From Argopecten irradians (Eukaryota; Mollusca; Bivalvia; Pectinida; Pectinidae): 64,000 bases of DNA. Position 1 is the first letter of the stretch; each line of letters begins with the position of its first letter. The stretch lies in contig NC_091134.1 in NCBI RefSeq assembly GCF_041381155.1, positions 9,642,755-9,706,754 of the forward strand, read 5' to 3'. The notes below the pieces were generated by a model. It worked only from the letters and a program-made list of their open reading frames with translations, searched no databases and was not told where the DNA came from. Below, piece after piece: positions 24,801 to 35,570 of this stretch. The translations under genes and the position numbers were made by a program.

Positions 24801-25493
24801 TTAAAGATGCTCCACCGCCGACAGAGCATAAATGATATTCATTATTCGAACAATAATTCGTGTTTAATCGTGTTTCTACCACAATAGCCAGTGTTATTCA
24901 ACTCTCAGGGTATCAAATAAACGATGCAGCTGTTGATTAACAATTTGTTTACACCACACGTGGTATAAACTCTGTACGCGTTCTGATTGGCTGACACGGT
25001 GAACTTTGACCGAACAACTGCTTTCTGAGTGTCGTGCCATCATTTGTCAACGCATCAATAATCGTGTCATGCTATTTGATGTGACGCCAAAACTTTTCAA
25101 AAATAACTCACTATCGTGTGGATATAATTTCCATATCCAACAGGTCACACACTCGTTGTGAATTTATTCCACACTGTAGTTATAGTTTACAAAATACCTA
25201 ATTAAGCACAAAACCTAATTAACACAAAAATAATATAAAATAATTTATTTCGCCTTTGGTGCATGCACAGTCAGTACTTCATTTCATATAGAATATAGTG
25301 CCACGGAATTTTTTCGGGATGCAATTAATTATTTTCATATTTTTAACTTTAAGTAAAATTAGAAGCTCAAACTTTTCAATGGTGGTAATGGTATAAAGTA
25401 AGTAACTTTTGTAACAGAAGAAAACTACTAAATCGTCTGCTCCTGTTTTTTATAGTGAAAAAATACCATTTGTCAGCGATGGAGCATCTTTAA
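24801..25493 (-). mobile_element. TTAA-flanked miniature transposon (family A), inverted copy
   Basis: It starts TTAAAGATGCTCCACCGCCG and ends GCGATGGAGCATCTTTAA. Internal sequence is the reverse complement of the copies at 19757 and 58134 (for example AAAGTAAGTAACTTTTGTAA near 25397). About 24890-25190 is absent from the shorter copies and is probably a secondary insertion; it contains an ACACGTGGTATAAAC segment. It encodes no transposase. Confidence 0.7.
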
Positions 25494-27001
25494 TTTCTGC
25501 TATATAAAAAACACTTTTTGTTCTTATATATACATTCAATACATATTTAAAAATGGAATATAAAAACAATGTGCTGGTGTGCTTGATTTTGAGCAAATAT
25601 ATGAATTAAGATAGTTATTTGACGTACATGTTAATTGTGATTTTAGCGGAATTTTACTGTTTTGGGCATGAAGACTACAAACCAATTAAAAGTAATATTT
25701 TGCAAATTTGTTGTCTGGTAGCTACGAATATTGTCAAATTGACAAAACCTTGTGCTTTCTTTATGAAAGTAATAATATCATACATGTAGTCGACCCATTA
25801 TTTTTGCCCGAATCAGTTGTATATCTGACCCCAATACCCTAATTTTTGACAATTAAAATACCATTTTTTACAATTTTCCACAGATTCAACGCGTCACGGA
25901 TAAAGTTCTGATACCATTTTTTCTCTAATATTTTGCAGTTCAATAGAAAGAAGTTGCTGTATGTAGAACCATCATAAAAATAGGGGGTCGGTGTGCTTGA
26001 TTTCTTGTTCAACCACAATCTCCTTTGACCATTTTCGTTACAAAGCACTTGTTGGAAAGATCAATTATGTTTCTCTAATTAATGTAAGATACATGAATGC
26101 GTCACTGACAAAACAACAACAACAAACCATAGATTAAAATTATCTCCATTTTTCTCTACCGTCGAGTTCATGAAAAAAAAACTCTTGATACTTTTACATA
26201 TACAGATAATTTGTTGGTTAAAAATCCGTGCCAGGTTCCTGTGGTTCCATCTAATTGCCATGAGAAATCAGGCTTTTATTTACAAAACCTGACTTAAGAT
26301 CGATCCTATAACTATCATTTATAATGTAGTTTCGAGTGAACTTTATAGTAAATACAAAGGACTCTCCGAAATTTTTGTTTTATCGAATTGACTTTTTGAA
26401 TTTTATTTAGGACCTAATATAGCACTTCCCATACATTGAATGATGTCCTCCATTTTGCGACATATCCCTATCACCTGCGCCCAGTTTACGACACCAGGAA
26501 ACACGCATACCCATGAAAATGTAAACAAAGTTCTTTTCGAACGCAGACATTCTAGCTGTTGCAGTAGGTCTAAATAGCTGGTTTTGAATCTCGTTATATC
26601 CACAGAGTTGCTCAACCGTACCACAATAAATGATTTAAGAACTGGCTTTAAGAATCAGCGTTTTGGCTAAATTTAGCTACTACGTCATTTGTGAGTTACG
26701 TGTACAAATATATATGTATATATTTAACTGTTTCTAATTATAACTGCTCAGTGTGGCACTTTATTTAAAGAGTATACATGTATGTGCTTTTTGGTTGAAT
26801 GGCATCGACGCGTCCTAACTGGTACCGGTGTTAGAGTCTTTAACAGTACTAGTTACAGCTATACAATACATGTACAAGACCAAACATACATGTACAGATA
26901 ATATGTGTGTGTATGTGATATATTGTAATAAGAGGAGACTGACTGTTCTTTAAAAGAAAGATGGAGTCAAAAGTGGTCACTTTGGTGATAGGTGTGAGGG
27001 C

Positions 27002-27083
27002 ATGTTGTGCTGTTCTATTCCTGTATTCGGCCCTGTCCGTTATATCACTTTGTCAGCATTCCTAGCTCTTATGCTATTCCTTG
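27002..27083 (+). CDS. YcgG-like gene exon 1: start and membrane anchor
   Basis: The ATG at 27002 opens MLCCSIPVFGPVRYITLSAF and runs into a hydrophobic helix completed by exon 2. The exon is 27 codons plus one base and ends CTT G|gtgagt. The next exon starts CC TCT GTA after ccttag, so the phases match. Another ATG at 26961 in a different frame meets a stop before the donor, which supports 27002 as the start. Confidence 0.65.
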
Positions 27084-30000
27084 GTGAGTATTACATTGTA
27101 TGTTAGAGTTATCTTTCTTGTACTATAATGCATAGCTGTGGCAAGGGTCAAAGTATTCTTACATGATAGGTTTTTTCAAGATGAATAATGGAGAAAAAGA
27201 CTTATGAATAATGAACTTTCATTTAAGACATGTCATGTTCTTTTATTTGATTGCTCAATTATTTATCAAAACTTACTTGTACTTGATACTGTGATAAACG
27301 AAATATCAGGGATTTTAGAACGACATATAGAATCTATGTATATGCATATATAAATGTTTTGCTATGAATATGATCAGTTGTCTTTTTTTCCCTTAGCCTC
27401 TGTATACATACCAAGGATAGTAAAACTCATCATAGAATCGAGGACACCAAGGAAAGAATTAACTACAAAGCAAATCCTAGACGAATTGTATCCAAAGGTT
27501 TCTCCGGGAGTACTGAAACAGGATGTAGCCATGGCCATTACTGAACTTGTGACGTATGACGCCGAAAACGTCAGTAGTCTCGATCACTTCAACGTCATCA
27601 AACAAAATACGGAATGTGTATTCGCTAAGAAGTCTAGGTTGTGGGGATCAAACGAGTTGACAAGTGAGATAAGTCTTGGTAAGTATGGAATGTATATATT
27701 TCAAAAGACTAGTCAAACAATGCTGTGATATTTTAATTCCATCGTGAAAATATTTCAATTCACACACAGGCGTCTGCTTCTGGTTTGATAAAAACATGAT
27801 AACCTAACCTTACTATATAAAGTAGGGGTAGGCTATTTTATTTTTCCAAAACCAGATGCAGACGCCTGTGATTCACATTAAGATCGATGTCATGAGAGTG
27901 CTAAAAAAATCAACTCACATAAAGATCAATGTCATGAGAGCGCTAAAAAAGCAATACCCATAAAGATCGATGTCAGACAGCAGTTCCAAGGAAGAGAGGC
28001 GGCAGCCCTGAGGTGCTGGAAAATACCATTTTAACGGTTCCAAAAAAACAGCAGTTTAATTCCAAGGAAAAGAGGCGGCAGCCCTGAAGTGATAGGAAAA
28101 TACCATTTCAACGGTTACAGACAACGCAGAACATTTACATTCAACCACAAGGACAAGAGAATTGCATGTAGTTGCAGTTTTTATCAATGGACTCACCAAA
28201 AAAACCATAGGCCATATTCAAACATTTCAGGAGTTTAGATAAAAAATCATATTCTACATTGTACTATACACGTACAATGTAGAATATGATTTTTACCGAT
28301 TTTTGACCCTAACACGTCTAAAAATGGTCTTGTGTACTCTGGTGGGACCATATTGTAAACTGTAACATTCCCGTGATTTCAACAGCGGCAACCGTGAAAG
28401 CGCCAAGAAAACACACAGAATTGTTTTACTTGCCCCTTTTATCATAAATATTTCTTATTAATTAGGAGGAACATTCTCGATACTCCAAGGCTTCCGATCA
28501 CATACGATCTCTACACCCTGGCCTATCTCGTAGTAAAACTGGATGCAACTGAACAGGTATTTTAGTCGTTTAAATTTAAACGGATTTTCATTGCATAAAA
28601 CATTTAAAACAGGATATTATCACAACTTTTATAAGACCTTTCCCAACAACAATCTACACTAATGATTAAAAATTGCGATAAATACATATAAAAGTTAAAT
28701 AATGAATTTAGTCTTTTGATTTACATCAAAAGAGGCGTATAATGGTACACTGTGGTTGGCTGTGGTTTTGAAGTTGAGCGTTGCTCTCTCTGTAGTTTTC
28801 AAAAACAAAAATTTGTTGGCCTATGATTGGTTCAGATTTTCTCCCCTGAACTACCTCTAGTTTTTTGGTGTGCAGAGATCGTAAGTGATAGGAGCTCATG
28901 AAGTATCGAGGAGGGGTTAAAGGACATACTTCATCTTTAAACACACCAATGATGTCTTGATTAAAGTCAGAAATCGTCCCTTTCATTCGCTCAATGATTG
29001 AATTGTAACTGTACTAAAATGCTGTTGAAACTAGGAAAGAAAGCACACCTGTTTAATATTCTGTGATATTTCTAAAGTTTGTCATCATATAACGAAGTAG
29101 CGTCAGGGACCTCTTGATTTCTGTTAAGATATATACATTAAGATGTAAACAGGTAGCGGAGTCCTTGAACATTTGGGCTATTGGTTTGTGACGTTTAATT
29201 AACAATTAAAGGGTTGTTAGATTGCATTTATTGGAGATATAAATGCAATCTTGGTGGCAGATAAATAGAATAGCGCCCGTTAGATCTGATATTGGGCCTG
29301 TGACATGCTGGGATGAAGGGCTACCAAATTTGTTCAAATGAATGACCTTGACCTTCATTCAAGGTCCCATGGGTCACATAGGCTTAAATCTTTAAAGGGC
29401 TTCTTCTCAAGAACCGAAAGGTCTAGTTTGCTCATATTTGACCCGTGACATGCTGAGATGAATGATATTGACCTTCATTTACGATCATAAGGGTTAAATA
29501 GGCTAAATATTTTAAAAACCTCTTCTCAAGTCTGAAAGGCCCATGATATTCATATTGGGTCTGCAGCATGCTTTGATAAAGGGCTAACAAGTTAATGTTT
29601 GTTCAAATTAATGACCTTGACCTTCATCCAGGGTCGCAGGGGTCAAATAGGTTAAAATCTTTAAACAACTTCTTCTCGAGAAACCAAAAGGTCTATGATG
29701 CTGATATTGGACATGCAGCATGCTGGGATGAAGGGTTACCAAGTTTGTTCAAATGAATGACCTTGACCTTCAATCAAGATCACAGGGGTCTAAAAGGCTA
29801 AAATTTTCAAATGACGTTTTGAGAATCACTAGGATGCTTAGAGATCTGATATTGGGCCTGTGACATGCTGCGATGAAGGGCTACCAAATTTGTTCAAATG
29901 AATGACCTTGACCTTCATTCATGGTCCCATGGGTCAAATAGGCTTAAATCTTTAAAGGACTTCTTCTCAAGACCCGAAGGTCTAGTTTGCTCATATTTGA

Positions 30001-33000
30001 CCCGTGACATGCTGAGATGAATGATATTGACCTTCATTTAAGATCACAAGGGTCAAATAGGCTAAAGTCTTTTAAAAAAACTCTTCTCAAGTCTGAAAGG
30101 CCCATGATATTCATATTGGGTCTGCAGCATGCTTTGAAAAAGGGCTACTAAGTCTGTTCAAATTAATGACCTTGACCTTCATCCAAGGTCACAGGGGTCA
30201 AATAGGCTAAAATCTTGAAATAACTTTTTTGTGGATAACTAAAATGCCTAGAGACTTGACATTGGGCCTGTGACTTGCTGGGATGAAGGGCTACCATATT
30301 TGTTTTTTGTTTTTGAAAAAATGACCTTGATCTTCATTAACAGGGGTCAAACAGGCTAAAATCTTTAAACGACTATGTTGTATTTTACCAATAGTCAGAT
30401 GACCGTTAAGGCCCATGGGCCTATTGTTTATGTTTTGAAATTGTTTCTTGTTTGTTCATTTTTAATAACGGATAAGGTGATGGCACTGGATTCGTTATTC
30501 GAACCCCGAATCCCGAATCTGGTGCTTACTTCACGTTGCCTTTTTAAACAAAAACCAAGATATATCGTACTTTTATTAACATCAAGTGACATTTTTCAAC
30601 AAATAATATTTAAATAGCAAACTATAATATTTAAATTAAAATATTTCATTTTATGACCTTTGTAGCTTAGTTTTACATTAAGAATATATATTCAGTATGA
30701 AAAGTTTTGATGAAAATGAAATATCCATATTTACAAACAAAGGAAGAAATATCGAACAGAGTTAAAACATGTAAGAATATAGATTTAAAATTTCATTTTG
30801 CAAACTCATCTGTATGAAACAATTGAACTGTATTTGGTTGTCTTCTTCACCGAAACCCACTTGTAGACACGTAGTTGTACGTAGTTTTCGATAGTAAGAA
30901 ATACAGAAATACCGAGTCATATATTTTGTTTGTAATATTAAACTTATAAAAACCACTATTAAAATTATCATGCAAAATGAGTATTTAGTATTAAATAAAA
31001 AAAATAACTAAATGGCGTTATTAATTCTCGAAAATTGATTGTCATCCATTAAATAAATTCTGGCATGAAAAACAAGAGTCAACTACAGTCAACTGGCTTT
31101 GATATATGAAAAGGTTACCTTTTTGTAAAAATCACAAACTGCTACAATGTTGTAAAAAAACAACCGTCCTTTTTAGAGAAATGTTTTTATTTGATGATTG
31201 TTTGGAACATCTTTCCACTGGCGTAGGCAGGTGACAACAATCCTAGGTCTCGAGTTATATGTCAAGGTTTTACAGAAGAATGTAATGTCATTCTTTGATT
31301 AAAATATTCAAGCAGATTATGTATTAAAGCATTGCTTTCAAGATTACATCTCCTCCGCTGCATCTGTTTTATTTGATAGCCAAGACTTATTATTAAACGG
31401 GTACGTGTTGGACACTACATATTTGTGTGTTCCTTAGAAACAGAAGCTGCAATATTGACGCTCGAAATACGACGTACATCGAGGCCAGTAATGATGTTAT
31501 CTTTAGTGCTTCTGGTGATGTACATTCCTACTAGGGAGAAAAATCAAAATAATTACTAATGGTTAAGATAGAATATTTAAGTGTTTGCATGCGTTGTCGA
31601 AAAGTATAATACATTTGTTCTATATCAAAAGTATAGTAGCGCACTCGTAGTAAACATGGTTGACGAAGGTAATTGTGAGGATGTGTCTCAAAATTATCTT
31701 GAATCCACATATAGTAGCGCACTCGTAGTAAACATGGTTGACGAAGGTAATTGTGAGGATGTGTCTCAAAATTATCTTGAATCCACATTGACCGGTGAGG
31801 ATAGCAGAGAGGTTGTCGATCACCTTTACTTATCATACATTTGCACAAATAATTTCCGACTTCTTAGGAATAATTAGAGGATACTACAAACCGCATATAC
31901 ATGTACCTAGATCTATATATGGTAGATTAACAGAAAACGCTGCTATTGTTTGGTACATTTGCCTTTAGTAATTAGGAATGCTACTTCTGTAGTAATGCAA
32001 TGAATTGTTTCCTATAGTAATGTATACGCTCCATTCCTTACACTTATTTTCATTCTTTTACATATTTTTGGTGAACACCTCAGAAGAAAACATATACCGG
32101 TAAGTAACTTTACACGCACATTATAATTATTATAACGTACATGTGTTGCCTATTTCTGAAGAAAAAAAATAAAATTCCAATGTAAATCGTCCAATCATTT
32201 ACTGAGGTTCCCATCGTATGCAAAATCGTGAACTAGTAATATATACATGTACCATGTATGTTAACTTCTCATGCTATGATCAACAACCAGTTGAATTTAT
32301 TATTTTACCGTCTATTCCATCATTCAAAACATGTTCCCATTTCATTCTTGTTTCATTGCAAAACGTCCGTGTTAATGTTTACTTTATAAAGCAGTTTAAG
32401 TGAATCATAATACTACTGCTTACTTGTAGCTATAGAAACAATCTAATACATTTTGCCTATAAGGTTCTGTTTAAATGAATATGTATATATTTCAATGACC
32501 AGGAAAAATCTGAAAGCTGAAATTCAGCGAAAATAGTCGATTTAAGTTTTGGTTTCTAACGTTATATATCGCCACAAATAAATAGACATTGTTGCAAGGC
32601 ACGTAAAACAAAAACATACGAAACTATAAGGGAACATGTGCGATTGGTGGCAACGAGAAAAAAATATATAATACCACTTTTATTGCAGTGCTGTACGTTT
32701 TTAGCTTGGACTTATTTCAAAAAATCTTATTTTATTTAATGAACGCTGGCAGTTTCACCGTAGCTTGACAGGTAATGATTTTACCATTTATTACGTTACA
32801 GGTTAGCGCCAACATTTCTGAAATTTTCTATGATGTGTAGACAACACCGCCTTGATGGCTTTTTAATAGAATTACCAAATGACCCATATGTCTCGGATAT
32901 AGAGGTAAATATCCACGTTGGTTTGGGAAGTAACGAATGTAAATCAAGTATAAAACATTTAAAAGCTCCTACCTCTCAGAAATCAAATGTCAAACATTTA

Positions 33001-33556
33001 ATTTCATACTATATAAGAAATGAATAATGAAACATTTAATTAATTACATTTTATTTCTAAAATAAAAATAAAAGATCAAATATTTACTTTTACAGTATTA
33101 ATATCCTTTTTATAGATTTTTTCGGATAGTGTCCGGCGAGTGCTTCATGTTCTCTCTGACGTGGACCCAAAAAGCGCCAGATGTATGGATACCATTGACA
33201 CAAGAAACCAGAGAGGATGGGTCTTCCAGTTCAATGAGATTACATATTTTATCACAACATTTGCTCCTTTTTATCCAGACACAAACTCTCGTTATGCTTT
33301 TGGTGCTCGAAATGGCTTCATTTTATTCCAGCCGGAGATCAGCTTTGCCTTACATAACCTTCCGTCTGATACCCCTCACACTAACTGGGAGAGTCCGGTA
33401 ACGGTCCGGGATAAGATAAGGGTTGCGTTTCGAGACGCAGGGAGAGAGTATGAGATTCCAACAACTCTATTTAGACCACTCGCATGGGATATAGTTCGAC
33501 CAATAAACAATGGCGAACCTGTCATCAAATGGTGGAAGAGAGTGAAAGAAGACTAA
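27002..33556 (+). CDS. Membrane-anchored YqcI/YcgG-like protein (gene model partial in the middle)
   Basis: Firm exons are 27002-27083, 27397-27678, 32802-32904 and 33116-33556 (stop TAA). Tentative ones are 28466-28556 and 31637-31794. Exons 1-2 give a single hydrophobic segment (about residues 15-41, ITLSAFLALMLFLASVYIP). A helix-rich stretch follows (LTTKQILDELYPKVSPGV), then ECVFAKKSRLWG, which recalls the FPC-x-FAK block near the start of YqcI/YcgG proteins with Pro changed to Glu. The last exon gives GWVFQFNEITYFITTFAPFY, then NSRYAFG, FILFQPEISF and TVRDKIRVAF, matching my memory of that family's C-terminal half. Some family members (GntA of guanitoxin synthesis) are reported haem-dependent N-hydroxylases, but no activity can be inferred here. 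The tentative exons do not join in phase with their neighbours, so exons are missing or mis-placed. A pseudogene is possible. Confidence 0.6.
27397..27678 (+). CDS. YcgG-like gene exon 2
   Basis: 93 codons plus one base, in phase with exon 1. It starts SVYIPRIVKLIIESR (end of the anchor and basic flank). A helical segment follows, KELTTKQILDELYPKV, which looks like a small winged-helix or four-helix fold but is not assigned. The exon ends with TECVFAKKSRLWGSNELTSE. The donor is CTT G|gtaagt. Confidence 0.7.
27768..27875. repeat. Short terminal-inverted-repeat element in intron
   Basis: The word CACAGGCGTCTGCTTCTGG (27768) and its near-complement CCAGATGCAGACGCCTGTG (about 27855-27873) bound an AT-rich centre. 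It lies just after exon 2 of the YcgG-like gene. Confidence 0.6.
27880..28120. repeat. Short direct repeats in intron
   Basis: Three copies of CATAAAGATCGATGTCATGAG-like sequence (one interrupted) lie at about 27885-27975. They are followed by two copies of a ~57-bp unit, TTCCAAGGAAGAGAGGCGGC and onwards (27984 and 28061). No coding signal. Confidence 0.55.
28241..28295. repeat. Short perfect hairpin
   Basis: AAAAATCATATTCTACATTG and its exact complement flank a short TAC-TATAC-ACGTA tip. It is intronic; no function assigned. Confidence 0.6.
28466..28556 (+). CDS. Tentative middle exon of YcgG-like gene
   Basis: After tta-attag, one base plus 30 codons read RNILDTPRLPITYDLYTLAY and LVVKLDATEQ, ending CAG|gtattt. 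The composition is protein-like. The entry phase (2) does not match the exit phase (1) of exon 2. In the matching frame the exon hits TAG after about 23 codons. Either a small exon is missed, there is an indel, or this is not an exon. Confidence 0.3.
28704..28880. repeat. Dispersed repeat, paired with 59272-59410
   Basis: The words GATTTACATCAAAAGAGGCG, AATGGTACACTG, TCTCTGTAGTTTTCAAA and CTCCCCTGAACTACCT recur with substitutions at 59285-59410. An 86-codon minus-strand open frame here is incidental. Confidence 0.55.
29214..29290. repeat. Half copy of the 12216-12358 foldback
   Basis: GTTAGATTGCATTTATTGGA and ATAAATGCAATCTTGGTGGC match the left half of the element at 12216, ending in AATAGCGCCCGTTAGA. 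Only one half is present. Confidence 0.6.
29285..30370. repeat. Satellite-like array with four-monomer higher-order structure
   Basis: Monomers of about 115-155 bp carry ATGACCTTGACCTTCAT and GGGGTCAAATAGGCTAAAAT. Monomers starting GGGCCTGTGACATGCTGG recur at 29295 and 29852 (557 bp apart). Within each 557-bp block the same order of variant monomers is kept (GCCTGTGACATG, then CCCGTGACATGC, then GGTCTGCAGCATGC). The last block is degraded. It sits in a large intron of the YcgG-like gene. Confidence 0.75.
31633..31788. repeat. Perfect 78-bp tandem duplication spanning a splice acceptor and exon
   Basis: 31633-31710 and 31711-31788 are identical by eye. Each copy starts TATAG, usable as a splice acceptor, then TAGCGCACTCGTAGTAAACA. 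78 bp is 26 codons, so the frame is kept. The lack of any difference points to a very recent event or an assembly artefact. Confidence 0.85.
31637..31794 (+). CDS. Tentative duplicated exon of YcgG-like gene
   Basis: Read from either TATAG acceptor, in entry phase 2, it encodes SSALVVNMVDEGNCEDVSQN and YLEST, twice if the first acceptor is used and once (31715-31794) if the second is used. It ends ACC G|gtgagg. SSALVVNM followed by a Glu/Asp-rich helix resembles the middle of YqcI/YcgG proteins, where a hydrophobic LVV strand precedes a helix. The exit phase does not match exon 32802-32904, so at least one more exon is needed between them. Confidence 0.4.
32802..32904 (+). CDS. YcgG-like gene penultimate exon
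   Basis: After gttacag, one base plus 34 codons read LAPTFLKFSMMCRQHRLDGF and LIELPNDPYVSDIE, ending GAG|gtaaat. The exit phase 0 matches the entry of the last exon, which continues IFSDSVRRVLHVLSDVDP. The other frames from this acceptor stop quickly. Confidence 0.6.
33116..33556 (+). CDS. YcgG-like gene last exon (C-terminal domain)
   Basis: 147 codons including TAA, after tttttatag. It begins IFSDSVRRVLHVLSDVDPKS, then GWVFQFNEITYFITTFAPFY, NSRYAFGARNGFILFQPEIS, HTNWESPVTVRDKIRVAFRD and ends KWWKRVKED. The order W-x-F-x-F, YF, P-x-YP, SR, F-x-x-FQPE, R-x-x-IR is what I recall for the C-terminal half of the YqcI/YcgG family. Codon content is plainly coding, with no lesion in this exon. Confidence 0.75.
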   Translation: MFSDSVRRVLHVLSDVDPKSARCMDTIDTRNQRGWVFQFNEITYFITTFAPFYPDTNSRYAFGARNGFILFQPEISFALHNLPSDTPHTNWESPVTVRDKIRVAFRDAGREYEIPTTLFRPLAWDIVRPINNGEPVIKWWKRVKED

Positions 33557-33903
33557 CTTTGACGTTTTTGCCAAAGCTCAAATTGGTACTTTTGTAAAAC
33601 CACAATCCCAATAGCATAGGATCTAGTAAACATATCAACACGATAGCAAGTTGACAGATATTAGAATAATACGAATTTATAAGGATAACCAATTTTTTTT
33701 GGTAAAATTAATGATTTTGATTTGTTTCAATATGCTCCACAAATTGACGGAAAGGAAGAACGAAGAAATTCTAAGCTTTGAGAATATTACAAGATGTAAA
33801 ATAAAAGTGATTTCTTACAATAATATTACACATACAGTCGATTTCAACACTGCATTTTATTTGTTGTTGATGTTGTAGAGTATATTTAAAATTGTTTTGT
33901 ATT

Positions 33904-33909
33904 AATAAA
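33904..33909 (+). promoter_or_regulatory. Candidate polyadenylation signal (AATAAA)
   Basis: AATAAA lies 348 bp after the stop codon of the YcgG-like gene. It is the first canonical hexamer I see downstream on the plus strand, in AT-rich sequence, so it is only a candidate. Confidence 0.4.
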
Positions 33910-34302
33910 TAATGGGTCAAAGAGGTGATATCTACAGATGTAAACACACAAGAACCTAACAAGCATTTTGCTTATATGGTACGAATTACTTGAAGGGATT
34001 CTGCCCATTTGTTAAGTGTTCCAAAAGAACAAATATAATTACAGACGGTCACAGATGTTCTTAAAACATAAATAATAATGAATTATCAATCTAGCACTGG
34101 TTACGGTTATTGAAGTAGACTGAATCGCTTTATGTCATGAGCAGGATATATTTGAATATGAGTAACATCAAGGAACCGATAACTATGGGCCGTGGAGATG
34201 GAACACCAAAAATCATAACCCTATCTTGTACAAAGTGAAGCAGACGACACTTGTCAGATTGAATTAAAAACCTATCAATTCACATTGAAATGTTAGTTTT
34301 TA

Positions 34303-35000
34303 GCCCACCATCATCAGATGGTGGGCTGTGATGATGGTGGGCTGTTCAAATCACTTTTCGTCCGTGGTCTGTGCTTCCGTCCGTACGTTAACAATTCTTG
34401 TTATCGGTATAACTCAGAAAGTGCTGATGGGATCATTCTCAAATTTCATATGGAGGTTTTCCTTGAGCCCTAGTTGTGCATATTGCGTTTTGGGATTGAT
34501 CAGTAAACAAAATGGTTGCCAGGCAGCCATCTTGGATTTTCATAGTTAAAGTTTGTTATCGCTATTTCTCAGAAAGTACTGATAACAGAAGGGATTGTTT
34601 TCAAATTTCATACATGAATTTAGATTACCCTAGGGCCCTAGTTGTGCATATTGCGTTTTGGAATCGACCAGTCAAACAATGTGGCCATCTATGTGGCCAT
34701 CTTGGATTTTGATAGTTATAGTTTGTTATCGCTATTTCTCAGAAAGTTTTGAAGAGATAATTATCAATTTTTTCATATGTAGGTTTCCTTAGGGCCTTAG
34801 CTGTGCACGTTGAATTTTGGGACCGAAAGGTCAACAAGATGGCCACCAGGCAGCCATATTGGATTTTGATTGTTAATGTTATCGCTATTTCTCAGAAAGT
34901 ACTGAAAGGGTCATTCTCAAATTTCATATGTAGGTTCCCCTAGGGCCCTAGGTGTGCATATTGCGTTTAGGAATCGATCGATTAACAAGGTGGCCCCCAG
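34303..35000. repeat. ~155-bp tandem array, same family as 63700-64000
   Basis: The word CTCAGAAAGT recurs at 34413, 34568, 34738 and 34891, spaced 153-170 bp. Each unit also has CAGCCATCTTGGATTTT and CTAGTTGTGCATATTGCG. The array opens with the inverted pair AGCCCACCATCATCAGATGG / GATGGTGGGCT at 34303-34345. The same unit appears at the right edge of the window (63.7-64 kb). Confidence 0.8.
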
Positions 35001-35570
35001 TCACGACTCTTCACTGGAAACGTTTATAAGCTCATAACCATCTTATAAAGTATATGTAAGAAATGTGTGAATTCCTACAACCGAAATACAAAACAACAAA
35101 GATATACAAAGAAATTTTTTATTCTTTGGACAGAAATACATACAAAAGCTGTTACATTATTAGATGAATGTTTTTCAAAACGGAAATATTTTTCATGAGG
35201 GCATATACATGTATTCTATAAATGTATAAAGTTAAGAAATGGATTGTTTTTGTTCATTATCGTTAGTACATATATAATTTGTGTATATATATATGAATCA
35301 CAATCACATGTATCTTTATAAATCTTAAATGATAATACAATCTTCCACACACGTAAAAAACGCCTCAAGTATCTTAATCTTGAAAATCAAAATCTATACA
35401 TTATTTTGCATTTTTAGAATGTGTAAATATTGCAACTTTAAGTAACATTTTAATCAATCTTATGGTCCAAATTTGGCTTCTGTGATGTTTCATATTTCTG
35501 ATAATGGAATAAAAGTACAATCAGGTAACTAGAAGTTTTGTCACAGTCCCTTACAGTTCGATTTAACCGA

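Larger units (their letters stand above)
19307..27001. other. Intergenic region between arylsulfatase and the YcgG-like gene
   Basis: No coding exon is convincing here. It holds a TTAA-type miniature transposon with a nested palindrome (19757-20327), a TA microsatellite (20046-20074), small palindromic repeats (22250-22420), a ~20-bp minisatellite (22441-23170), a foldback (24064-24180) and a second, inverted TTAA-type element (24801-25493). I see nothing recognisable in about 20330-22240, 23180-24060 and 25500-26940. Confidence 0.55.

Noticed and set aside
26403..26624. 73-codon minus-strand frame upstream of the YcgG-like gene
   Set aside because: It looks moderately protein-like but has no recognised family, splice partners or start context.
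26961..27083. ATG at 26961 as the start of the YcgG-like gene
   Set aside because: Its frame meets TAG before the donor, whereas the ATG at 27002 reads through the splice junction in frame with exon 2.
31438..31495. Extra exon of the YcgG-like gene (reading SCNIDARNTTYIEASNDV)
   Set aside because: It follows a TTAG and ends before GGTGATG, but its phases do not bridge the neighbouring exons and no family match is evident.
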